Below the pieces are notes generated by a model, which had not been told where the DNA came from, ran no database searches, and was given only the letters and a program-made list of their open reading frames with translations. This document shows positions 55,631 through 64,000 of a stretch of 64,000 nucleotides of DNA, one piece after another. Positions within the stretch are counted from its first letter, which is position 1. Each line of letters starts with the position of its first letter. The position numbers and the translations under genes were made by a program. Source of the DNA: an uncultured Rhodopila sp. (lineage in GTDB: Bacteria > Pseudomonadota > Alphaproteobacteria > Acetobacterales > Acetobacteraceae); contig NZ_CAJATU010000158.1 in NCBI RefSeq assembly GCF_903944925.1, positions 1 to 64,000 on the forward strand. The letters run 5' to 3'.

Positions 55631-55933
55631 ATGAACCTGACCCCGCGCGAGAAAGACAAACTGCTCATCAGCATGGCCGCCATCGTGGCCCGCCGCCGGC
55701 TGGAGCGCGGTGTGAAGCTGAACCACCCGGAGGCGGTAGCGCTGATCACGGATTTCGTCGTCGAAGGCGCCCGCGATGGCCGCAGCGTCGCCGATTTGAT
55801 GGAGGCCGGGGCCAAGGTACTGACCCGCGATCAGGTGATGCCCGGGATTTCCGAAATGATCCACGACGTGCAGGTGGAGGCGACGTTTCCGGACGGGACG
55901 AAGCTGGTCACGGTGCATGAGCCGATTCGGTAG
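55631..55933 (+). CDS. ureA: Urease gamma subunit UreA
   Basis: The 100-aa gamma subunit opens [17 protein letters not shown] and has [20 protein letters not shown], near-invariant in the family. It starts 21 bases after ureD behind AGAGGAAAG. Unlike the usual layout, ureB does not follow directly; a toxin-antitoxin pair on the other strand separates them. Confidence 0.97.
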   Translation: MNLTPREKDKLLISMAAIVARRRLERGVKLNHPEAVALITDFVVEGARDGRSVADLMEAGAKVLTRDQVMPGISEMIHDVQVEATFPDGTKLVTVHEPIR

Positions 55934-55939
55934 TATTCG

Positions 55940-56206
55940 TTAGACGTTGTCGAGTTTCTCCGCCAGCCAGGTTTTGATCAGCGACTGGTACGGAACGTCG
56001 CGCTTGTTGGCGGCGATCTTGATCCGTTCCAGAAGCGGCACCGGCAGACGGAGTGATATCGCGGCACTCGACGGCTTCAGGTTGGGCAGGCGGACGCGTT
56101 GCGCCTTGCTCCAATCGACATAGTCGGTTGAATCGTGGGTTTCCCAAAACTTGCGTTCGTCCGCTTCAGTGGCAAACGCGGGAATCGGCTTAAGCGTCTT
56201 GTTCAT
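55940..56206 (-). CDS. brnA: BrnA-type antitoxin
   Basis: The 88-aa protein has a short N-terminal toxin-binding part (ERKFWETHDSTDYVDWSKA) and a C-terminal ribbon-helix-helix (SAAISLRLPVPLLERIKIAANKRDVPYQSLIKTWL). It follows the brnT-like gene with a 17-base overlap, the usual toxin-first order. It should neutralise BrnT and repress the pair. The stop is 6 bases from the ureA stop, tail to tail. Confidence 0.87.
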   Translation of the reverse strand: MNKTLKPIPAFATEADERKFWETHDSTDYVDWSKAQRVRLPNLKPSSAAISLRLPVPLLERIKIAANKRDVPYQSLIKTWLAEKLDNV

Positions 56207-56489
56207 AGCGCCGTCTTTCCTTTCGGTTGATGTCGCGGGCGGAGATGACTCGGATCAGCCGGCCTTGGTCGCGCAGCGTGAAGGTAATATGGAGGAAGCG
56301 GTTATCATCGGTATGGCCAATGGCACTGAAGCGCGCTTCGTTCTGGCTGTGCCGATCGTCGTCGACGAGGAGGGGTTCGTTGAAGAAGACCTGCTCGGCC
56401 TCACTTTGGCTGACGCTGGGCTTATCGGCGCTTTTGCGGCCGTTGCCTTTGTCCCATTGAAAGCCCTGAATGGCAGCCAGGTTGAACAT
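56190..56489 (-). CDS. brnT: BrnT-type RNase toxin
   Basis: The 99-aa protein is a BrnT toxin: GFQWDKGN near the start, EAEQVFFNEPLLVDDD in the middle, AIGHTDDNRFLHITFTLRD and IRVISARDINRKERRRYE at the end. BrnT is a ribonuclease related to RelE folds. The protein looks complete. It is antisense to the urease operon between ureA and ureB. Confidence 0.87.
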   Translation of the reverse strand: MFNLAAIQGFQWDKGNGRKSADKPSVSQSEAEQVFFNEPLLVDDDRHSQNEARFSAIGHTDDNRFLHITFTLRDQGRLIRVISARDINRKERRRYEQDA

Positions 56490-56496
56490 CGTCTCT

Positions 56497-56515
56497 GTAT
56501 ATTATGGACATATAC
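56497..56515 (-). promoter_or_regulatory. Palindrome at the brnTA promoter, candidate BrnA operator
   Basis: GTATAT (56497-56502) and ATATAC (56510-56515) are complements with a 7-base centre. It lies 7 bases before the brnT start and overlaps AT-rich sequence that could be its -10 region. BrnA represses its own operon in known systems. Confidence 0.5.
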
Positions 56516-56591
56516 GGCGAACGGCAATACACTTCTGCAAGGTGACCGATTATAGCTTGTTCAACGAAACCGCCGCCCATAGGACCGCTGC

Positions 56592-56899
56592 ATGATCCCC
56601 GGTGAACTCCTGCCCGAACCTGGCGACATCGAACTGAACGCCGGCCTGCCGCGCACCGTCCTGACGGTCGCCAACACCGGCGACCGCCCTATCCAGGTCG
56701 GCAGCCACTACCACTTCGCCGAAACCAACGCCGCCCTGTCCTTCGACCGCAAAGCCGCCAGGGGCCAGCGCCTGGACATCGCCGCCGGCACCGCCGTGCG
56801 CTTCGAACCCGGCCAGACGCGGGAGATCACCCTGGTCCCCTACCGCGGCACCCGCCACGTCTGGGGCTTCCGCGGCGACGTCATGGGAGCACTCACCTG

Positions 56900-56900
<1 letters not shown>
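56592..56900 (+). CDS. ureB: Urease beta subunit UreB
   Basis: The 102-aa beta subunit shows [36 protein letters not shown] and [15 protein letters not shown], all near-invariant. It shares one base with ureC (TGATG). It is 658 bases downstream of ureA because of the intervening toxin-antitoxin pair. Confidence 0.97.
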
Positions 56901-58608
<1,708 letters not shown>

Positions 58609-58609
<1 letters not shown>

Positions 58610-59079
58610 TGAGGGTCGCGGACATCCTTCCCGCGGGAAGCTGGGACTCGGAGCGGGAGATCGACCGGGTCCTGATCGACTACGACCGCCGCTTCCGCCG
58701 CCGCATTGTTTTGGAAACCATGCTGGGTGCGGAACTGCTGATCGACCTGCCGCAAGCCGTCAGGTTGCGCGACGGCGACGGCTTGGCTGTCGCAACCGGG
58801 ATCGTGCGCGTCTGCGCCCAGCCGGAAGACCTGATGGAGATCCACGCGCACGAGGAAGGCGAGTTGATCCGCATCGCCTGGCATCTCGGCAATCGCCATC
58901 TGCCCGTGCAGTTGCTGGGCGACCGCATCCGAATCCGCGCCGATCACGTCATCGGAGATATGGTCGAGGGGTTGGGCGGCCACGTCGATAGGATCATGGC
59001 CCCGTTCGATCCGGAGGCCGGCGCCTATGCCGGTGGCGGCCATCATCACCATGACGGCGACGATGATCACCACCACTGA
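58609..59079 (+). CDS. ureE: Urease nickel chaperone UreE
   Basis: The 156-aa UreE has a central DRRFRRRIVLETMLGAELLIDLP segment and the nickel-site region AWHLGNRHLPVQLL. The tail is a short histidine-rich run with acidic residues ([15 protein letters not shown] by sequence class), which can bind extra nickel. The tail codons overlap the ureF start. Confidence 0.93.
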
Positions 59080-59719
59080 TCCAAGGCCGTTGCTGCATCT
59101 GTTGGCCTGGCTGTCGCCGGCGTTCCCCACCGGCGGCTTCGCCTACTCGCACGGCCTGGAATGGGCGGTCGAAGCGGGCGACATCAAGGACGCCGATACG
59201 TTGCGCGACTGGCTCGAAGACGTCCTGGCCAGGGGTTCCGTTCGTTGCGATACGATCCTGCTGCGCCACGCCCACCGCAACGCTTCCGACCCGCCTGCTT
59301 TGCGGGAAATCGCCGCACTGGCGCTGGCTGCAACCCCGTCGCGGGAACGCCGGGATGAGGCGCTCAACCAAGGCCGCGCCTTCGTGCTGGCAGTCGCGCC
59401 CTGGACCGATGTGCCTGACGAAATGCCGTACGCAGTGGCCATCGGGGCCGCCGCCGCCGGCAAAGCCATCCCGGAAGACGACACCGCCACCGCCTATGTG
59501 CAGGCGTTCGCAACGAACCTGATATCCGCCGCCGTTCGGCTCGTCCCGCTCGGCCAGACCGCCGGATTGCGCGTCCTGGCGGCGCTGGAGCCGACGATCC
59601 TGGCAGCTGCTGAAGAAACAAAAACCGCCACCCTGGACGACCTTGGTGGCTGCACGTTCCGTTCCGATCTCGCCGCCATGCGCCATGAAACCCAATACAC
59701 GAGGTTGTTCCGCTCATGA
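59063..59719 (+). CDS. ureF: Urease accessory protein UreF
   Basis: UreF forms a complex with UreD and UreG that activates urease. The family core starts at [21 protein letters not shown] and includes [10 protein letters not shown] and [18 protein letters not shown]. Three in-frame ATGs (59027, 59051, 59063) are possible; I chose the last, which gives 218 aa and places the core near the N-terminus. It overlaps ureG by 4 bases. Confidence 0.88.
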   Translation: MITTTDPRPLLHLLAWLSPAFPTGGFAYSHGLEWAVEAGDIKDADTLRDWLEDVLARGSVRCDTILLRHAHRNASDPPALREIAALALAATPSRERRDEALNQGRAFVLAVAPWTDVPDEMPYAVAIGAAAAGKAIPEDDTATAYVQAFATNLISAAVRLVPLGQTAGLRVLAALEPTILAAAEETKTATLDDLGGCTFRSDLAAMRHETQYTRLFRS

Positions 59720-60339
59720 CCAAATCTCCGCACGGTCCCTTGCGGGTCGGCGTTGGCGGCCCAGTCGGTTCGGGCAAGACCGCGCTGATGGACGCGCTGT
59801 GCAAGCACCTGCGCGACCGTTACGAAATCGCCGCCATCACCAACGACATCTACACCAAGGAAGACGCGGAGTTCCTGACCCGCGCCGGATCGTTGCCGAT
59901 AGAGCGCATTATGGGCATCGAAACCGGCGGCTGCCCGCATACGGCGATTCGCGAAGACGCCTCGATCAACCTGGCCGGCGTGGCCGAACTCAGGCGGCGC
60001 TTTCCGGATCTGGATTTGATCCTGATCGAATCGGGAGGCGACAACCTCGCCGCAACGTTCAGTCCGGAACTGGCGGACCTGACGATCTACGTGATCGACG
60101 TTTCGGCAGGAGATAAAATCCCCCGCAAGGGCGGTCCCGGAATCATGCGCAGCGACCTGCTGGTGATCAACAAGATCGACCTCGCCCCCTATGTCGGCGC
60201 CAGCCTCGACATCATGGACCGCGACGCCCGCAAGATGCGCGCCGATCGGCCGTTCGTGTTTGCGAATATACGGGCCGGCAAGGGCGTTCATGAAATTGCG
60301 GAGTTCATTGAGAAGCAGGGCGGCCTCGCCTCGGCCTAG
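59716..60339 (+). CDS. ureG: Urease accessory GTPase UreG
   Basis: The 207-aa GTPase has P-loop [15 protein letters not shown] (about residues 14-28), [15 protein letters not shown], the nickel-binding [13 protein letters not shown] and [12 protein letters not shown]. It supplies nickel through GTP hydrolysis. It is the last gene of the operon. Confidence 0.97.
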   Translation: MTKSPHGPLRVGVGGPVGSGKTALMDALCKHLRDRYEIAAITNDIYTKEDAEFLTRAGSLPIERIMGIETGGCPHTAIREDASINLAGVAELRRRFPDLDLILIESGGDNLAATFSPELADLTIYVIDVSAGDKIPRKGGPGIMRSDLLVINKIDLAPYVGASLDIMDRDARKMRADRPFVFANIRAGKGVHEIAEFIEKQGGLASA

Positions 60340-60396
60340 CCAAGCGCCCGGTGTTGGACAACACTGCCCCGGTCAAGGGACGGAGGGAAACCGATC

Positions 60397-60783
60397 ATGG
60401 CTGACGACAGACGCGCCCAGGGCCGGGCGATGCGCCGCAAGCTGATGGGCGATGCCTACGCCGACAAACTCGATGACGGCCTCTACCGGCATCCGATCAT
60501 GGAGAAATTCGCCGCCTATACCCAGGAGGCGGTTTTCGGCACGCTCTGGACCCGTCCCGGCCTGGATCTTAAAACCCGAGCGCTGATCTGCGTTATCTCC
60601 GACGCGGCGCAGGGGCGCGTGCCGGAGCTGAAGCTGCATCTGCGCTTTGCCGTCAACCAGGGCTGGACCGAGGACGAATTGTCCGAGGCGCTGCTGCACC
60701 TCGCCGGCTATATCGGCGCGCCGCTGGTTCGGGAATCTTTGCTGACCGCCATCGAGGTGTTCAAGGAGATGGCCTCGGAATGA
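60397..60783 (+). CDS. Carboxymuconolactone decarboxylase family protein
   Basis: The 128-aa protein shows GTLWTRPGLDLKTRALICV and ELKLHLRFAVNQGWTEDELSEALLHLAGYIGAP, the CMD fold. The CxxC pair of AhpD-type members is absent. True 4-carboxymuconolactone decarboxylases act in the 3,4-cleavage pathway, but no other pca genes are here, so the role is unknown. It starts 57 bases after ureG and precedes the SDR gene by 6 bases. Confidence 0.85.
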   Translation: MADDRRAQGRAMRRKLMGDAYADKLDDGLYRHPIMEKFAAYTQEAVFGTLWTRPGLDLKTRALICVISDAAQGRVPELKLHLRFAVNQGWTEDELSEALLHLAGYIGAPLVRESLLTAIEVFKEMASE

Positions 60784-60789
60784 AATCGC

Positions 60790-61638
60790 ATGCGTGACCT
60801 GACTGGCAGGACCGCACTCGTTACGGGGGCGGCGTCCGGCATCGGCCTTGGCATCGCCAAGGCGCTGGCGCGTGCCGGAGCCAATATCGTGCTCGCGGAC
60901 CTTCGCCCGGACGCGCTGCCAGCCGCGAAGGCCGCGATCGAAGCCATCGGCCGCCGTGCCGCAACCGTGACGGTCGATGTATCCGACGCCGAGTCCGTCC
61001 AGGCTGCCGGTGAGGCCGCCTTAACGGCGTTCGGCGCGCTCCATATTGCGGTAAACAACGCCGGCGTCGCGATGCACGGCTCGACCTTGGAAGACGTAAC
61101 GCCACAGGAATGGGATTGGGTCATCGGCGTCAACATCAAAGGCGTCATCAACGGCATCCGAACCTTTGTGCCGATGATCCGCGCGCACGGGCAGGGCGGC
61201 CATGTCGTCAATACCGGATCGGTTTCCAGCCTGTTCGTCCGCGACGGCCGCAACCAGGGCGCTTACGCGATGACCAAATACGCCGTGCTGGCTTTGTCAG
61301 AAGCGCTCGAACAGGAACTGCAGGGCACCGGCATCGGGGTTTCCGTGCTGTGCCCCGGCGGCGTGAAAACCGCGATCTTCGACTCGGCCGCGCACCGTCC
61401 CGACCGTTTCGGCGGCAGCTACCAGCGGCCGGGGCAGGAGGCGATGAAATCATTCGTCGCCCCAACCGCGCTCGATCCCGAAACCGTCGGACAGCGCGTC
61501 CTGCATGCCATCCTGAACGACGAATTCTACGTCCTGACCCACACCAACGAACGCGAGGCGATCACCGCCCGCTTCGACCGCATCAAGGCCGCCTTCGATC
61601 ACGCCGACACCATCATGCCGGGGATCGCATCCTCATAG
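60790..61638 (+). CDS. Short-chain dehydrogenase/reductase
   Basis: The 282-aa classical SDR has TGAASGIGLGIAKALA (about residues 12-27), NNAGVAMHG, the serine in NTGSVSSLF and the catalytic YAMTKYAV. PGGVKTAIFDS follows. The substrate is unknown; the gene is probably cotranscribed with the carboxymuconolactone decarboxylase-like gene. Its stop overlaps the convergent xseA stop. Confidence 0.9.
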   Translation: MRDLTGRTALVTGAASGIGLGIAKALARAGANIVLADLRPDALPAAKAAIEAIGRRAATVTVDVSDAESVQAAGEAALTAFGALHIAVNNAGVAMHGSTLEDVTPQEWDWVIGVNIKGVINGIRTFVPMIRAHGQGGHVVNTGSVSSLFVRDGRNQGAYAMTKYAVLALSEALEQELQGTGIGVSVLCPGGVKTAIFDSAAHRPDRFGGSYQRPGQEAMKSFVAPTALDPETVGQRVLHAILNDEFYVLTHTNEREAITARFDRIKAAFDHADTIMPGIASS

Positions 61639-63171
61639 ATCAAGCCGCGCCTGCGCCGCCTTTGCCCGAGGCTTACCGCCGCCGCTGCCTTGTGCCACCG
61701 CCTCGACCTCGCCATCGCCGAAGCGCAACTTCAAGCGTGCGTTCGGCTTGACCGAGGCGGCCGAAACCACCGGATGCCCCGCCGGATCGGTTACCAGCAC
61801 ATAGCCGCGCTGCAGGATCGCCAGCGGCGATGCCGCGTCCAGCCGCGGCCCGACCCCGGTCAGATGCGCCCGAGCCTCGCGCAACGCCCCGCGTAGCGGC
61901 GACACGGTCAGCCGCCCCGTCACCCGATCCGCCCGCCCGCGCAGCAATGCCACCGCCCGCCCGGCCGCGCCGGAGAACCGGTGGGTCATCAACTCCAGTG
62001 CCGTCCGCCGCGCCGCCACCAGCCCGGGCGCCCCCAGAACCAGCCGCAACCCCCGGTCGCGCAGCGACTCGCGCGCCGCAGCCGTCAGCGACCGCGGGTC
62101 CGGCAGCCGCCGCTCCACGGAGGTCAGCACCGCCCGCCGCCGTGCCACCAAAGACGGCAGCGCCAGCATCGCCCGCTCCGCCCGGTCATCCAGCCGCTGC
62201 CGCGCGGTGCCGAGCAGCGCCGGCAGGTCGGGAATGCCGCGCTCGGCTCGCGCCAGCCGCAGCCGGTATTCCTGCGCCATGCGATTGAGCGCGCCAATCA
62301 GCCGCGATCCCTTCTGCGCCAGGTCCGCGACCAGATCGGCCCGAGCCGGAATTGCCATCTCCGCCGCAGCCGTCGGTGTCGGCGCGCGGCGGTCGGAGAC
62401 GAAGTCGATCAGCGTGGTGTCCGTCTCGTGCCCGACCGCGGAAATCAGCGGGATGCGGCATGCGGCGGCGGCACGCAGCACGATTTCCTCGTTGAACGCC
62501 ATCAGGTCTTCCAGGCTGCCGCCGCCGCGGGCGATGATCAGCACGTCGGGCCGCGGCGGATCGCCGGCCGCCGGCATTGCGTCGAACCCGGCAATCGCGG
62601 CGGCGATGCGTTCAGCCGCGCCCTCGCCCTGCACCGGCACCGGCCAGACCAGGATGTGCCGCGGGAAGCGCCGCGCGATGGTGATTTTGATGTCCTGGAT
62701 CACCGCGCCGCGCTCGCTGGTCACCACGCCGATGACCTTCGGCAACCCTGGCAGCACCCGTTTCCTGTCGGCGTCGAACAGGCCTTCGGCGGCGAGGCGC
62801 TGGCGGATCATCTCGATGCGCGCCAGCAGCGCACCGGCGCCGGCATATTCCATGCGCTCGATGATCAACTGATACGACGACCGTTCGCCGAAGGACGAGA
62901 TCCGGCCGGTGGCGATCACCTCCACGCCGTTTTCCGGCTTCATGCCGAGGCGGGGAACCGAGCTTTTCCAGACAATGCCCGAGATTTTCGCGCCTTCGTC
63001 CTTCAGCGACAGGTAGATGTGGCCGGACGGGTAGGCCTTCACCTCGGTCAGTTCCCCGCGCACGCGGACGCGGCTGAAGTTGGTTTCCAGGGTGCGCTTC
63101 ACCGCCCCCGAGATCTCGGAGACGGTGAATTCCGGCAGGTTGGAAACCGGAGAAGGTCGTGGATCGTCCAT
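61633..63171 (-). CDS. xseA: Exodeoxyribonuclease VII large subunit XseA
   Basis: XseA with XseB degrades single-stranded DNA. The 512-aa protein has an N-terminal OB-fold ([19 protein letters not shown]), then [36 protein letters not shown] and [17 protein letters not shown] of the catalytic domain. A long Arg/Ala-rich coiled-coil region and [13 protein letters not shown] close it. xseB is not in the window. Confidence 0.95.
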   Translation of the reverse strand: MDDPRPSPVSNLPEFTVSEISGAVKRTLETNFSRVRVRGELTEVKAYPSGHIYLSLKDEGAKISGIVWKSSVPRLGMKPENGVEVIATGRISSFGERSSYQLIIERMEYAGAGALLARIEMIRQRLAAEGLFDADRKRVLPGLPKVIGVVTSERGAVIQDIKITIARRFPRHILVWPVPVQGEGAAERIAAAIAGFDAMPAAGDPPRPDVLIIARGGGSLEDLMAFNEEIVLRAAAACRIPLISAVGHETDTTLIDFVSDRRAPTPTAAAEMAIPARADLVADLAQKGSRLIGALNRMAQEYRLRLARAERGIPDLPALLGTARQRLDDRAERAMLALPSLVARRRAVLTSVERRLPDPRSLTAAARESLRDRGLRLVLGAPGLVAARRTALELMTHRFSGAAGRAVALLRGRADRVTGRLTVSPLRGALREARAHLTGVGPRLDAASPLAILQRGYVLVTDPAGHPVVSAASVKPNARLKLRFGDGEVEAVAQGSGGGKPRAKAAQARLDL

Positions 63172-63220
63172 ATCCGTAACCTATGCTAGGGCAGCGGCGC
63201 AGGAAACCGGGGAGAGTTCG

Positions 63221-64000
63221 ATGAAGGTGCTGGTCGTCGGATCAGGCGGACGGGAACACGCGCTGTGCTGGGCGATCGCTGCCAGTCCGCTGCTGACCAA
63301 GTTGTATTGCGCCCCCGGCAATCCCGGCATCGCGGGGGTGGCGGAGTGCGTCGATATCGGCGTCCTCGATATCCCGACGCTGGTCGGGTTCGCGCAGGAC
63401 AACGCGATCGACCTCGTCGTTCCCGGCCCCGAAGCGCCACTTGTCGCCGGGATCACCGACGCGATGGAAGCCGCCGGCATCCCCTGCTGCGGACCGACCA
63501 GGGCCGCCGCGCAGCTAGAGGGAAGCAAGACCTTCACCAAGGAAATCTGTGATGCGGCCAGCATCCCGACCGCGCTGTGGGAGCGGTTCGACGACGCCGA
63601 ATTGGCGCGTGCCTTCGTGCGTCACCGAGGCGCGCCGATCGTCGTCAAGGCCGATGGCCTGGCCGCCGGCAAAGGCGTGGTGATCGCGACGACCGAGGAC
63701 GAAGCGGTCGCTGCGATCGACGCCATGATGGATCGGAAGATTTTCGGCGATGCCGGTGCAGCCGTCGTGCTGGAAGAATGCCTGTTCGGCGACGAAGTCT
63801 CGCTGTTTGCCCTGTGCGACGGGGAGGACGCCGTCATCCTGGGATCTGCCCGCGACCACAAGCGAGTCGGCGACGGCGATACCGGACCGAATACCGGCGG
63901 GATGGGCGCCTACTCGCCGGTGCCGAATTTTCCTCCCGCGCTGGAGCATGCCTGCCTGGAGGCAATCATTCGGCCGGCCCTGAAACATATGGTGCACGTG
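63221..64000 (+). CDS. purD: Phosphoribosylamine-glycine ligase PurD, 5' part, truncated by the window edge
   Basis: PurD joins glycine to phosphoribosylamine in purine synthesis. The visible 260 codons cover the N-domain ([24 protein letters not shown]) and most of the ATP-grasp domain ([42 protein letters not shown]). The start is ATG 63221, preceded by GGGGAGAG. It is divergent from xseA, as in several alphaproteobacteria. Confidence 0.96.
   Translation, partial: MKVLVVGSGGREHALCWAIAASPLLTKLYCAPGNPGIAGVAECVDIGVLDIPTLVGFAQDNAIDLVVPGPEAPLVAGITDAMEAAGIPCCGPTRAAAQLEGSKTFTKEICDAASIPTALWERFDDAELARAFVRHRGAPIVVKADGLAAGKGVVIATTEDEAVAAIDAMMDRKIFGDAGAAVVLEECLFGDEVSLFALCDGEDAVILGSARDHKRVGDGDTGPNTGGMGAYSPVPNFPPALEHACLEAIIRPALKHMVHV

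Overview
The window is GC-rich, densely packed bacterial chromosome, most likely from an alphaproteobacterium. The hup/hyp, urt/ure, lig and ali/bad gene orders, CtrA-like boxes and NtrC/sigma54-type promoters all fit. The dispersed palindrome that reads SWPGLARPSTT...VVDGRAKPGHDT points weakly to Acetobacteraceae or related Rhodospirillales; this placement is inference. I see no rRNA, tRNA, CRISPR array or intact insertion sequence.

Region 1 (1-11.6 kb, minus strand) is a hydrogen-uptake locus in the order hupSLCDEFGHIJK-hypABF, running off the left edge inside hypF. The small subunit has the two extra cysteines of oxygen-tolerant (group 1d) enzymes. A good sigma54 promoter and an upstream inverted repeat precede hupS. 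Beside it lie a second hupC and the wreck of a second hupSL pair, including its decayed sigma54 promoter. Three maturation genes (hypF, hupK, hupJ) each carry an in-frame palindromic element.

Region 2 (11.9-25.9 kb) encodes the protocatechuate 4,5-cleavage pathway: a LysR regulator, ligU, an aromatic-acid transporter, ligJ, ligK, ligI and ligC in one operon, and ligAB about 6 kb away. The two operons share an almost identical promoter module. Between them are a secreted SGNH esterase with an RTX-like tail, a MaoC-phosphotransacetylase fusion, a phosphofructokinase followed by a small lipoprotein, and a [2Fe-2S] ferredoxin.

Region 3 (25.9-28.4 kb) is a LysR-doxX-glutathionyl-hydroquinone reductase cluster, recalling E. 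coli yhaJ/yqjF/yqjG, with a truncated glyoxalase fragment.

Region 4 (28.4-40.4 kb) is a cyclohexanecarboxylate degradation set: aliA-badK-tetR-maoC, badI, aliB-badH and a five-gene branched-chain-type ABC importer. It should convert the acid to pimeloyl-CoA. Three promoters carry a common 12-bp site that may be the TetR operator.

Region 5 (40.5-49 kb) is mixed: a possible small RNA, a degenerate GGDEF-EAL protein, a Pal lipoprotein, an unknown protein, TrpB2, a monooxygenase-fold protein, a GH13 alpha-glucosidase and a 2-hydroxyacid dehydrogenase. Two near-identical CtrA-like boxes sit here.

Region 6 (49.2-60.3 kb) is one nitrogen-scavenging transcription unit, urtABCDE-ureDABCEFG, behind a near-perfect sigma54 promoter. 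A BrnT/BrnA toxin-antitoxin pair lies on the opposite strand between ureA and ureB. The right end has a carboxymuconolactone decarboxylase-like protein, an SDR, xseA and the start of purD.
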